From: Chersky-840 sp035532735
Lineage (GTDB): Bacteria > Actinomycetota > Acidimicrobiia > Acidimicrobiales > UBA8190
DNA length: 64,000 nucleotides
Assembly (NCBI GenBank): GCA_035532735.1
Contig: DATKQM010000068.1
Span: 1 to 64,000 of the forward strand
Direction: 5' to 3'
In this document: piece after piece, positions 24,759-32,684 of the stretch
How the letters are laid out: each line of letters opens with the position of its first letter
Numbering within the stretch: position 1 is the first letter of the stretch
Program-made: the position numbers and the translations under genes
The notes under the pieces: generated by a model
Databases searched by the model: none
Told to the model about the DNA's origin: nothing
What the model saw: the letters and a program-made list of their open reading frames with translations, nothing else

Positions 24759-25949
24759 ATGCCCACCTTGCATCGCATTGTGCACTCTTCGCTCCGAAAC
24801 TCGAGCCTCGCGCCACGTGCCGCCCTCGTCGTAGCCACCCTGGTCGGAGCCATCGCGCTGGCCCCGACCGTCGCTCAGGCTCAACCGAGCGCCCCGACCC
24901 TGACTTCTCCGACGACATCATCGACCACGACCACCGCTCCTGTCCCGGTCACCCTGACGCCGACCCAGGTCCAGCAGATGTCCGCACTCCAGGTCCAGAT
25001 CACCCAGACCGGAGCGGTCCTCGACCAACTCGCACAGACCTACGAGACAGACTCCACCCAGCTCAGCGCGCTGCAGACGCACGAGGCGTCGATTCGTGCC
25101 CAGGTCGCGGTCACCCAGCGGAGAGTGGCCGCCACCCGGCTCCGACTCCGCACCGACGCCCTCATCGCCTACATGGGGGGAGTCCCTCTGACCGAGATCA
25201 CGACGGTGCCCTTTTCGAGCTCCAACGATGCCGCCGCCACAAGCGAGTACCAGCAGGTCGCCATCGCCAACACGGCGGCCGTGGCCGCAGCCTACGCATC
25301 CCAAGCTCGCACGCTCGCCGCCGAGGATGCGACCCTGGTGGCGACCGGGGATAAGGTCCAGGCGGAACTGACCGACATCGCCCAGGCCCAGCAGTCCGCC
25401 GTCGTGGCCGCCTCGACGCAACAGGCTTCCTTGGTTGCCTTGAGCACAGGGAACGACCCCTCCATACCCCTGTTCCTCGCCGCGCAATCGGCGGGACGGA
25501 GCTCCGTGGACACCGACAGGGGAACAGCATCGATCCCGGCTGCGCTCAATGCCGCCATCTGGGCGGCCTCCTCACAGGTCGGAGTCCCTTATGTCTGGGG
25601 TGGCGAGACACCGCTCCCGGCGACCAATGCGGGATTCGACTGTTCGGGGCTCGTCCAATGGGCCTACGGCCAGGCCGGCATCGCATTGCCAAGGACCGCC
25701 CAGGAACAGCACGACGCCACCACGCCTGTGACCGCCGATCAGGCCCAGCCCGGGGATCTCGTGTTCTGGAACGACGGCACCCCGTCGGTCCAGCACGTCG
25801 CCATCTACGTGGGGGCCGGGATCGTCCTCGAAGCCCCGAGCACGGGATCGGTCGTCAGCTACGCACCGATCTGGCCCACGGGTCTCGTCGGCTTCGGCGT
25901 CCCAACCGCGCCTCCAGTGCCTCCGGCGTCGGCGGTCCCCGCCAGCTGA
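24759..25949 (+). CDS. NlpC/P60 peptidoglycan hydrolase with coiled-coil N-terminal domain
   Basis: This 396-residue exported cell-wall hydrolase has a signal sequence at about 1-42 (AALVVATLVGAIALAPTVAQA), a Thr/Ser/Pro linker and an Ala/Gln-rich coiled coil at about 65-225, as in RipA/CwlO-type enzymes. A C-terminal NlpC/P60 domain lies at about 265-380. The catalytic Cys is in FDCSGLVQWAY and the catalytic His in VQHVAIYVG. Family members cut between D-Glu and meso-diaminopimelate in peptidoglycan stem peptides; the coiled coil usually holds the enzyme inactive until a partner such as FtsEX acts. The ATG at 24759 starts the signal peptide, although the frame is open further upstream. Confidence 0.92.
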   Translation: MPTLHRIVHSSLRNSSLAPRAALVVATLVGAIALAPTVAQAQPSAPTLTSPTTSSTTTTAPVPVTLTPTQVQQMSALQVQITQTGAVLDQLAQTYETDSTQLSALQTHEASIRAQVAVTQRRVAATRLRLRTDALIAYMGGVPLTEITTVPFSSSNDAAATSEYQQVAIANTAAVAAAYASQARTLAAEDATLVATGDKVQAELTDIAQAQQSAVVAASTQQASLVALSTGNDPSIPLFLAAQSAGRSSVDTDRGTASIPAALNAAIWAASSQVGVPYVWGGETPLPATNAGFDCSGLVQWAYGQAGIALPRTAQEQHDATTPVTADQAQPGDLVFWNDGTPSVQHVAIYVGAGIVLEAPSTGSVVSYAPIWPTGLVGFGVPTAPPVPPASAVPAS

Positions 25950-25989
25950 GCGGGTGAGGAGCGCCGCGACCCGTCCTCGAGCGAGCCGA

Positions 25990-26317
25990 TCAGGCCGTCG
26001 GACGCTCCATGACGAGGCAACAGGTGGTGGCAGTGGCGACGAGCTTCCCGGCTCGGTCCACGATCTCGGCTTTCGAATAGGCGACACGACGGCCCGGCTT
26101 GGTGACAAGCCCCGTCGCTCGAAGGATGCCGCTGTCGACGGTGACCGGCCGGAGATAGCTCACGTTCAGGTCGATCGAGGTATAGGCGAGACCCAGATCG
26201 AGCGTGGTGTGTACGGCACACGCGGCGACAGTGTCGGCAAGGGTGCACACGAGCCCCCCGTGTACGACGCCGATGGGGTTGTAGGCCGACTCGTCCGGCT
26301 CGCATTCGGCGATAGAG
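25990..26317 (-). pseudogene. PaaI-type hotdog thioesterase, 5' truncated
   Basis: The minus-strand frame contains the core of a PaaI/YdiI-like acyl-CoA thioesterase: YNPIGVVHGG, CTLADTVAACAV, LNVSYLRPVT and ATGLVTKPGRRVAYSKAEIVD. In intact relatives about 35 further residues precede this core. Here a TAG stop interrupts the frame at about 26318-26320, and no ATG or GTG lies between it and the GTG at 26250, which falls after the essential HGG motif. The other two frames upstream do not supply the missing N-terminus. It is therefore a remnant or a gene damaged by an indel. Relatives release CoA from hydroxyphenylacetyl-CoA and similar thioesters. Confidence 0.6.
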
Positions 26318-26352
26318 TTCTATGATACAACTCAGTCCGCCACCGGCGCCGA

Positions 26353-26556
26353 TCAAGTCGTCCCCTCATCTGTCGGACGGACCCACCGAATCGTCCCCGA
26401 CGCCGAAGGCACCGAAATCAAGCCCACGCTTCGGGCCAGCTCGGCGACAACGTCGTGCGCGCCCACGAGGCGGTCAGACTCACCTTCGATGTAGACCAGG
26501 TCGACCTGATCTCCGCGCTGATGCCAGATGATGCTGACGATCTCCCGCTCAGCCAC
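26353..26556 (-). CDS. Small hypothetical protein
   Basis: This is a 67-residue frame with GTG start at 26556. Its composition is protein-like, with alternating strand and helix segments such as EIVSIIWHQRGDQVDLVYI and DRLVGAHDVVAELA, but I recognise no family. It lies just upstream of the thioesterase remnant on the same strand. The absence of a clear ribosome site keeps confidence low. Confidence 0.3.
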   Translation of the reverse strand: MAEREIVSIIWHQRGDQVDLVYIEGESDRLVGAHDVVAELARSVGLISVPSASGTIRWVRPTDEGTT

Positions 26557-26962
26557 GTCGGCCCTTCGAACTCACGGCCGGCGCCACCTGGACTTCTTCC
26601 CTGGCCAAGGGTGTGACCGAGCGTCTTGTGCACAGGGCGGCGCGGCGGGGGGGGCCGTGGATGGGCTTCGCTCGGCCCCGGATCGTCACACCTCATTCGT
26701 ACCCGATGTCGGACCATCGCCCGTCCCACGGCGGGGCCCGGATCTCGGGGGGTCCTCGACTCCCCGCCGTCGGCACAACCGGCGGCCCGAACTCGACTCT
26801 CGCCACTCCCCGCGATCTCGCCGCCTCACCGGGCATTTGCCACCCTGACCAGGGACAAGGCGCTCGGAGGAAGGCAAACCGGCACAGCGGTTGCTCCCGA
26901 CCAGGGGTACAGAAGCCGTCTCGACGGGCCGATGCCTGAGGTGCGGCTTTGGGGAAGGGGCA
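26557..26962. other. Non-coding stretch upstream of the PAS-GGDEF-EAL gene
   Basis: About 400 bases without a convincing gene. The open frames here have a composition typical of chance frames in GC-rich DNA. The only clear signal is the ribosome site GGGGAAGGGG at 26951-26960 for the next gene. Confidence 0.5.
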
Positions 26963-29047
26963 ATGGAACCTGCGTGGCTGGAGCATCTCGCCTTGGAGTT
27001 GCCCGACGCCGTCGTCGTGGCCGGGGCGGACGGTCGCCTGGTGTGGGGCAACCCGGCCGCGGAGCGGATCTTCGGTCTCTCCAACGCTGACATCGTCGGA
27101 ACCGACGCGCTGCAATTCCTGCACCCTGAAGACCTCGAGCTGGCCGTGGCCTCGTTGGCGAGCGTCCTGGACAAGAACGTGGGCTCCCCGATCGAGCTCA
27201 GGGTCAAGACACCGACGGGTTGGAAGCTCGTCGAACTGATCGGAGCCAACCTCGTCGGCAAGCCGCCCATCGACGGGCTGGTGTGGTGCTTCAGAGACCT
27301 CACCGAACGACGCCGCTGGGAAGTCGCCACCAATGACGTCGAGCGCTTCCGATCGCTCGTGCACAACTCGGCGAGCATCCTCGTGCTTCTCGACCGATCC
27401 GGAACCGTCCAGTCGGTGTCCGCCGCCATCACCCGGGTGCTGGGTCACGACCAGGCCCTGGTGGAGGGACACCCCCTCGAGAACCTAGTGGTCCCAGCGG
27501 ATCGCCCGGCCTTCGACGCCGCGCTGTCCTCGACGATCGAGGGCGAGCTGGCCGACGAGGGCCCCACCATCGTCGAGGTAGACCTGCGCCGTCGAGACGG
27601 CGGCGTCCCTGTTCCGTGTGAGTTGAGCATCGTCAACCTGCTCGACGACCCGACGGTCAACGGACTGGTGGTGTCGGCCCACAACATCACCCAGCTCCGG
27701 TCGACCCGCGACGCGCTCGAGCGACTGGCGACGCGCGACCCGCTCACGGGCCTTCCCAACCGCAAGCTCATCCTGGATCGAATCGAGCAGATGCAGCAGC
27801 GGGGCCGACGCAGCGGCCACGACGGGGCCGTCCTCTTCATCGACCTCGACCGGTTCAAAGACGTCAACGACTCGCTCGGCCATCGCGTGGGCGACGACGT
27901 GCTGCGCCAAACTGCCATCCGCTTTCAAGGTGCCTTGCGCGAAACGGACTCGATCGGCCGACTCGGAGGCGACGAGTTCGTCGTCCTGGTGGAAGGAGCG
28001 GGTTCTCACAACGCGGAGGCCGCCGCCCAACGACTGCTCGAATCGCTGGCCGCACCGTTCGCGGTCCACAGCGCGGCCCGACCCCAACTCACCATCGCGG
28101 CCAGCATCGGCATCGTCTCGGGCGCGTACGCCTCGGCCGAAGACCTGCTCATGGACGCCGATGTCGCCCTCTACGAAGCCAAAGCGGCAGGCCGGAATCG
28201 GGCCGTGCGATTCGAGCCCCACATGCGCGGCGAGTTCCGCACCCGCATCGACCTCGAACGGGACCTCCGCCTGGCCCTCGAGGGGGGCGAGTTCTTCGTC
28301 GTCTATCAGCCCGTGATCCAATTGAGCGACGGTGCCGTCCAGAGCATGGAGGCCCTGCTGCGATGGCGGCGGCCCTCGGGACTGGTGGTAGGGCCCGACG
28401 CCTTCATCCCCGCTCTCGAGGACTCGGGGCTCATCGTCGACGTCGGCGCCTTCGTGCTCCGAGAGGCATGCCACCAGACCCGTCATTGGAACGACGCCGG
28501 GTTTCCCATCGCCGTGTCGGTCAACGTCTCGCCCAGGCAATTCGAGACAGGCACACTCGTCGACGAGATCCAGTCGGCCCTCGAGGAGTCGGGCCTAGAC
28601 CCGACCTCGTTGATCCTCGAGATGACCGAGACCACGTTGATGCGCGACTCTCACGAGTCGGCACTCCGACTCACGGCCCTCAAGAACCTCGGCATCCGCC
28701 TTGCCATCGACGACTTCGGCACGGGCTACTCGTCGCTCGCCTACCTCCAGCAGTTCCCCGTGGACATCATCAAGATCGACCGGACCTTCGTGATGGGAAC
28801 CGCCACGGACCAAGCGAGCACCGCGCTCGTCCATGCACTGATCGAGCTCGGCGGCGCTCTGGGCCTCAAGACCGTGGCAGAGGGCATCGAGACGATCGAC
28901 CAACTCGTGCAGCTGAAACACGAGGGGTGCGACGCCGGCCAAGGCTTCTACTTCAGCCGCCCGCTCGAACAAGCCGATGCGCGGCGTTTCCTGGCCGGCG
29001 CCGTCGAAGGCGTCGTCATCACGGGACCGGTCCCGGTCAAGCTCTAA
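26963..29047 (+). CDS. PAS-PAS-GGDEF-EAL cyclic-di-GMP signalling protein
   Basis: This 694-residue protein has no membrane helix and should be cytoplasmic. Two PAS domains (about 5-120 and 130-250) precede a GGDEF domain (about 260-420) and an EAL domain (about 435-685). The cyclase motif RLGGDEFVV is intact, and an RETD five residues upstream matches the inhibitory I-site. The EAL domain keeps EALLRW, the metal-binding Asp-Asp in AIDDFGTGYSSL and EGIET. Both making and breaking of c-di-GMP are therefore possible. The ATG at 26963 has a strong GGGGAAGGGG ribosome site. It stands alone between a non-coding stretch and a convergent gene. Confidence 0.93.
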   Translation: MEPAWLEHLALELPDAVVVAGADGRLVWGNPAAERIFGLSNADIVGTDALQFLHPEDLELAVASLASVLDKNVGSPIELRVKTPTGWKLVELIGANLVGKPPIDGLVWCFRDLTERRRWEVATNDVERFRSLVHNSASILVLLDRSGTVQSVSAAITRVLGHDQALVEGHPLENLVVPADRPAFDAALSSTIEGELADEGPTIVEVDLRRRDGGVPVPCELSIVNLLDDPTVNGLVVSAHNITQLRSTRDALERLATRDPLTGLPNRKLILDRIEQMQQRGRRSGHDGAVLFIDLDRFKDVNDSLGHRVGDDVLRQTAIRFQGALRETDSIGRLGGDEFVVLVEGAGSHNAEAAAQRLLESLAAPFAVHSAARPQLTIAASIGIVSGAYASAEDLLMDADVALYEAKAAGRNRAVRFEPHMRGEFRTRIDLERDLRLALEGGEFFVVYQPVIQLSDGAVQSMEALLRWRRPSGLVVGPDAFIPALEDSGLIVDVGAFVLREACHQTRHWNDAGFPIAVSVNVSPRQFETGTLVDEIQSALEESGLDPTSLILEMTETTLMRDSHESALRLTALKNLGIRLAIDDFGTGYSSLAYLQQFPVDIIKIDRTFVMGTATDQASTALVHALIELGGALGLKTVAEGIETIDQLVQLKHEGCDAGQGFYFSRPLEQADARRFLAGAVEGVVITGPVPVKL

Positions 29048-29529
29048 TTCGATCAGCGCCCTACGCTGCGCACCGATGACACCGCTCGCACTGCCTGCGG
29101 CTGGGCCCGCTTTTCGCGAGCGTGCGCTGGAGATCCTGCTCGGGGCGTCGCTCGGGCCCATCGTGGACCTCAGCCCGTCAGGATCCAACACACTTCGCCG
29201 ACCTCGAGGTCGAGAGGGCCGTGCCCCATCCCCCCGGCTGACAACGTTCCGGCGACGCGCGCCGCCAGTCATGCACCAGGGCGACGGATCAACGCGAGTG
29301 ATTCACATCAACGCTTCACTCCGACGCGCCTACGCATCCTCTGGCGCGTCAACGCATGGCCGTGTCGAGCGCCTAGACATACAGGGCGCGAGCAGACGAC
29401 ACGCAGCTCGACAACGACGCTGCTTTCGCTCCATGATCGAAGGCCTGACATCTCACACAGAGAGAGCTTGACCTTCCGAGCGCCTGACTGACCGACACGC
29501 CATGCGCCTCAGACGCACGTCGAGAAAGG
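29048..29529. other. Gap between convergent genes, no gene seen
   Basis: These 482 bases separate the 3' ends of the c-di-GMP gene and the repeat-protein gene. A 14-base perfect palindrome (CGACCTCGAGGTCG) lies at 29199-29212. It has no loop or T-run, so it is not a convincing terminator. I see no RNA gene or coding signal. Confidence 0.5.
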
Positions 29530-30822
29530 TCAGGAGACCGTGAGCATCAGCCTCACCGAGGCGCGATTCTGCGTCACGGGTCGGCCGTGGATCCTGATCT
29601 TCCGATCGAGCAAGGTCACGGTGACGACGAAGTCCACAGCCCGCCTGGGCGTACCCGAGATCACCCCGGTCGTCCGGTTGATGCGCAGACCTCTCGGAAG
29701 TTTGGCCAACCACTTGTACGGAGGATTGCCGCCAGTGGCCGCCACCGTCGTGGAGTAGAAGTGGTAATGGACCGCATCCGGGAGTGACGTCGTCGTGATG
29801 GCGACCGGGGGAGGGAAGGTGAGGGCGTTGCCCACTCCGTCGACCGCGGCGCAGAAGTTCGCGGTCGGACAAGATACCGATTCGAGCGCGTTGCTGGAAT
29901 CGATACTTGACGCCCCGGACCAGCTCGTGCCGTCGTAGATCAGCGCGTTCCCACTGTCGTCGACCGCCACACACAGACCCGAAGGCGCACACGACACCGA
30001 GTTCAGTGCATGGGCGACGTCGATGTTGGTGGGGACGGTCCAACTGGTTCCGTCATAGGTGAGGGCGTTGCCGTTGTCATCCACCGCCGCACACAACGTG
30101 GGTGTAGCGCACGACACCGACTTCACAGCATTGCCAGAGTCCGCGCTGACCGGGCTCGACCAACTGGTGCCGTGAAAGGTGAACGCGTTGCCCACTCCAT
30201 CGACTGCGACGCAGAAGCTCACCGTCGGGCACGACACCGACGTCAGGGAGTTCCCGGGGTCGATGGCCGAGGGAGCGGTCCACGCGGTGCCGTTATAGAC
30301 CAGCGCGTTCCCGCTGTCGTCCACCGCCACGCAGAACGTGTTGGTCACACACGACACCGAGTCGAGGACGACACCGGGATCGATGGAGAAGGGGTTGAAC
30401 CACGTCCCGTAGGAGTAGCGTCTCTCGCTCCCGACCCCGTCCACTGCAATACAGAAAAGTGCGTTCGCGCACGACACCGAGGTCAGTCCGCCATCGCCCA
30501 GGTCGAGGGGATCGGGCGCCGCCCATGTGTTGTTGCGTTTGTGGATGATGGCGTTCCCGGTGCTGTCGACGGCGACGCAGAATTTGACCCTCGGACACGA
30601 CACCGACGTGGGGGCAGCACCCGAATCGACCAGGGTGGGGGCGGACCAAATGCCCGATGCGAAGGCAGGACTCTCGATCGACGAGGTCGCCAGCATCGTT
30701 CCTGCCAGGGCGGCGGCCGCCACCACGATGCGAGCCCCCCGATGGCGACCCGTGCCGTCGGCCCCGGCCTCGTTCGGTGTGGACCGCACTCTGTGGAACA
30801 TGAACCGCACTCTGTGGAACAT
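29530..30822 (-). CDS. Secreted protein with seven 40-residue Cys-containing repeats and an Ig-like C-terminal domain
   Basis: This 430-residue exported protein starts at the ATG 30822, which has a GGGGGG ribosome site; other in-frame ATGs are at 30846 and 30801. The signal core is around VVAAAALAGTMLATSS. The mature part has seven repeats of about 40 residues, each beginning SVSC, then six residues and a second Cys. They continue AVD..GNAL.Y.GT.W..P..ID. The paired cysteines suggest one disulfide per repeat, and seven units fit a beta-propeller. The last 95 residues include PPYKWLAKLPRGLRINRTTGVISGTP, a pattern of putative Ig (He-PIG) domains in surface proteins. Repeats like SVSCPT..FC are common in actinobacterial exported proteins; the function is unknown. 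Confidence 0.82.
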   Translation of the reverse strand: MFHRVRFMFHRVRSTPNEAGADGTGRHRGARIVVAAAALAGTMLATSSIESPAFASGIWSAPTLVDSGAAPTSVSCPRVKFCVAVDSTGNAIIHKRNNTWAAPDPLDLGDGGLTSVSCANALFCIAVDGVGSERRYSYGTWFNPFSIDPGVVLDSVSCVTNTFCVAVDDSGNALVYNGTAWTAPSAIDPGNSLTSVSCPTVSFCVAVDGVGNAFTFHGTSWSSPVSADSGNAVKSVSCATPTLCAAVDDNGNALTYDGTSWTVPTNIDVAHALNSVSCAPSGLCVAVDDSGNALIYDGTSWSGASSIDSSNALESVSCPTANFCAAVDGVGNALTFPPPVAITTTSLPDAVHYHFYSTTVAATGGNPPYKWLAKLPRGLRINRTTGVISGTPRRAVDFVVTVTLLDRKIRIHGRPVTQNRASVRLMLTVS

Positions 30823-30823
30823 G
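30783..30823. repeat. Tandem 21-base duplication at the 5' end of the repeat-protein gene
   Basis: ACCGCACTCTGTGGAACATG occurs at 30783-30802 and again at 30804-30823. On the minus strand it duplicates the start codon and the following FHRVR codons, giving two in-frame ATGs 21 bases apart. Confidence 0.85.
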
Positions 30824-30962
30824 GTCGTACCCCCCGGCCCGCCCATAGCGCCGCTCTTGCCAGCGTCTACCTGAGCAGACGGTACCGGACGCCAGGCCTG
30901 TTTGCCCAGGGCCCGGGCTCAGAGACCCACCGGGGCAGCCGCGGCCCCGGGAGCCGGCCCGG

Positions 30963-32102
30963 TCAGAGCCAGTCCTTGCGGCGGAACACGACGTAGAGCC
31001 CGACCGCGAGCACGACAATTAGCGTGGCCGAGGTGATGAGCCCCGACTGCTTGGCAAAGCCCGGATAGGGCAGGTTCTGGCCGTACCACCCCGTGATAGC
31101 GGTGGGCACGGCGATGATGGCCGCCCAGCTCGTCACCTTCTTCATGATGAGGTTCATCCGGTTGCCCTGCTCGGTCAGATTGGTCTCGACGATGGTGGTC
31201 ACGAGGTCGCGCAACGACTCGGTCCACTCCGTGGCCCGGATGACGTGGTCATAGATGTCGCGGTAGTACGGCGCCATGGGCTCGGGCACGATGCCCAGGT
31301 CCTGGCGCAAGAGGCTGTTGACGACCTCGCGCATCGGCAAGGTGATTCGACGCAGCAGCACAAGACTCTTGCGGAGTTGGAAGGACTTGCGCTGGACACT
31401 CTCGATGGCACCCCGTCGGGCGTCGAAGAGCTCGTCTTCGGTCGCTTCGACGGCTTCGTCAAGTGACTCCACAGCCCGGAAGTGCCCGTCTACGAGATAG
31501 TCCAAGAGCCCGTAGAGCAGGAACGAGACCCCATATTTGAGGAGGTCATCAGACGTGTCCCACCGCTCGACCACGGGGTCGATGTCGAATGCCGGGTCCT
31601 TGCGCACCGTGATGAGGGCGTGCGGGGTGATGAACACGGCGATCTCGTGCGAGACCAGCTCGCCGGTCCCCTCGTCGAGCAGCGCCGAGTGCGCCGCCAT
31701 GAACAGATGCGTTTTGTACCGGTCGATCTTGGTCCGTTGGGTCTCGTCCAGGGCATCCTCGATAGCTAGGGCATGGAGCCCGAACTCGGTCCCGATGATC
31801 CCGAGCTGGTCCCGGTCCGGCGCACTCAGGTCCAGCCACACCACGCAGTCGGTATCGTCGTCGAGATGGTTCGAGATCTCGTCGACCGGGAAGTTCTCCT
31901 TTACGAGCGACCCGTCCTTATACAGCCGGGTCCGGATGCCACCCTCGCGTTGCGCGTCCTCCGCCGCGTGGGTCAGGCCACCCATGGGTGTGGCCACGCC
32001 CATGTCCACCTGGGCCAGACCCCGGTGCACGTGCCCGGGGGGACCCGGGGGGCCGCTCGCCGGTGTCGCCGCTCTCGGAGACGAGTCCCGATTCCGATCC
32101 AT
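30963..32102 (-). CDS. CorA-family divalent metal channel with GQN instead of GMN
   Basis: This 379-residue protein starts at the ATG at 32102, which follows GGAGG. The large N-terminal cytoplasmic domain has the CorA fold markers LHALAIEDALDE and RTKIDRYKTHLFM. Two C-terminal membrane helices lie at about 319-340 and 354-373. The signature at the end of the first helix reads YGQN (341-343) where standard CorA channels have YGMN. It is followed by LPYPGF instead of the usual acidic loop, and a short basic C-terminus ends the protein. CorA proteins carry Mg2+ and sometimes Co2+ or Ni2+; zinc-exporting relatives also vary this motif. The ion is therefore uncertain. The gene is divergent from the MarR regulator. 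Confidence 0.88.
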   Translation of the reverse strand: MDRNRDSSPRAATPASGPPGPPGHVHRGLAQVDMGVATPMGGLTHAAEDAQREGGIRTRLYKDGSLVKENFPVDEISNHLDDDTDCVVWLDLSAPDRDQLGIIGTEFGLHALAIEDALDETQRTKIDRYKTHLFMAAHSALLDEGTGELVSHEIAVFITPHALITVRKDPAFDIDPVVERWDTSDDLLKYGVSFLLYGLLDYLVDGHFRAVESLDEAVEATEDELFDARRGAIESVQRKSFQLRKSLVLLRRITLPMREVVNSLLRQDLGIVPEPMAPYYRDIYDHVIRATEWTESLRDLVTTIVETNLTEQGNRMNLIMKKVTSWAAIIAVPTAITGWYGQNLPYPGFAKQSGLITSATLIVVLAVGLYVVFRRKDWL

Positions 32103-32181
32103 GAAGGCCTCCGCTCCGGCGCTGTCCCGAAACGCTAATGGCCGGGCCCACTCGGCCCGTCGACCGGCCGAGTGGGCGCTC

Positions 32182-32200
32182 TCGTTAGATAGTCTAACGA
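32182..32200. promoter_or_regulatory. MarR-type palindromic operator
   Basis: TCGTTAGA, three bases, TCTAACGA: a perfect inverted repeat with eight-base arms at 32182-32200, ending one base before the start codon of the MarR gene. It also overlaps a possible -10 (TAGTCT, 32191-32196). Position and symmetry suggest autorepression and control of the exporter operon, and perhaps of the divergent CorA gene. Confidence 0.75.
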
Positions 32201-32201
32201 T

Positions 32202-32684
32202 ATGCCCGTGCCGTCGGAGGACCTTGCCAGCGCCGTGACGGCGGCAGTGCACGAGCCCGGGTCCTTCGGTCGCGCCGCGGCGTGGCTCTCCAAACAAGTG
32301 GAACTGGCTCTGACCGGGGTCGAATTATCCTTGCCGCAATACCGGGTGCTGGGCCTGCTGGCCGAGGGGGTCTCGATCCCCTCGGCGCTCGCCGATCGCC
32401 TCACGGTACGGCGGCCGACGGTGACCGCCGTGGTCGACGGGCTCGAGATCCGGGGACTGGTGGAACGCTCCCCGGGCGACCACGACAAGCGCCGGGTCAC
32501 CCATACCCTCACCGCCAAAGGCCAGCGCCTCCTGGCTAAGGCGAACGCGGCGGTCGACGCCCGGCTCACCGACATCGCCGGAAGCCTCGACGACCCCTTG
32601 CTCACCAATCAGGCCCTCGACAGCCTGGTCCTGTGGCGCACAGCCATGCGGGCCTACCACTCCACACGCGAGGCCCGGACATGA
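32202..32684 (+). CDS. MarR-family transcriptional regulator
   Basis: This 160-residue protein has the MarR winged helix (about 40-125). LSLPQYRVLGLLAEG leads into the recognition helix around RRPTVTAVVDGLEIRGLVER. The wing RSPGDHDKRRVTHTLTAKGQRLL has the usual Asp-x-Arg contact. Long helices at both ends make the dimer. MarR proteins usually repress an adjacent exporter and are released by small aromatic ligands. The gene begins directly after a perfect palindrome and its stop overlaps the ATG of the first ABC exporter gene. An autoregulated MarR-exporter operon is therefore well supported. Confidence 0.92.
   Translation: MPVPSEDLASAVTAAVHEPGSFGRAAAWLSKQVELALTGVELSLPQYRVLGLLAEGVSIPSALADRLTVRRPTVTAVVDGLEIRGLVERSPGDHDKRRVTHTLTAKGQRLLAKANAAVDARLTDIAGSLDDPLLTNQALDSLVLWRTAMRAYHSTREART

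Noticed and set aside
29199..29212. CGACCTCGAGGTCG palindrome in the 29.0-29.5 kb gap
   Set aside because: It has no loop and no promoter context. Short GC palindromes like this are expected by chance.
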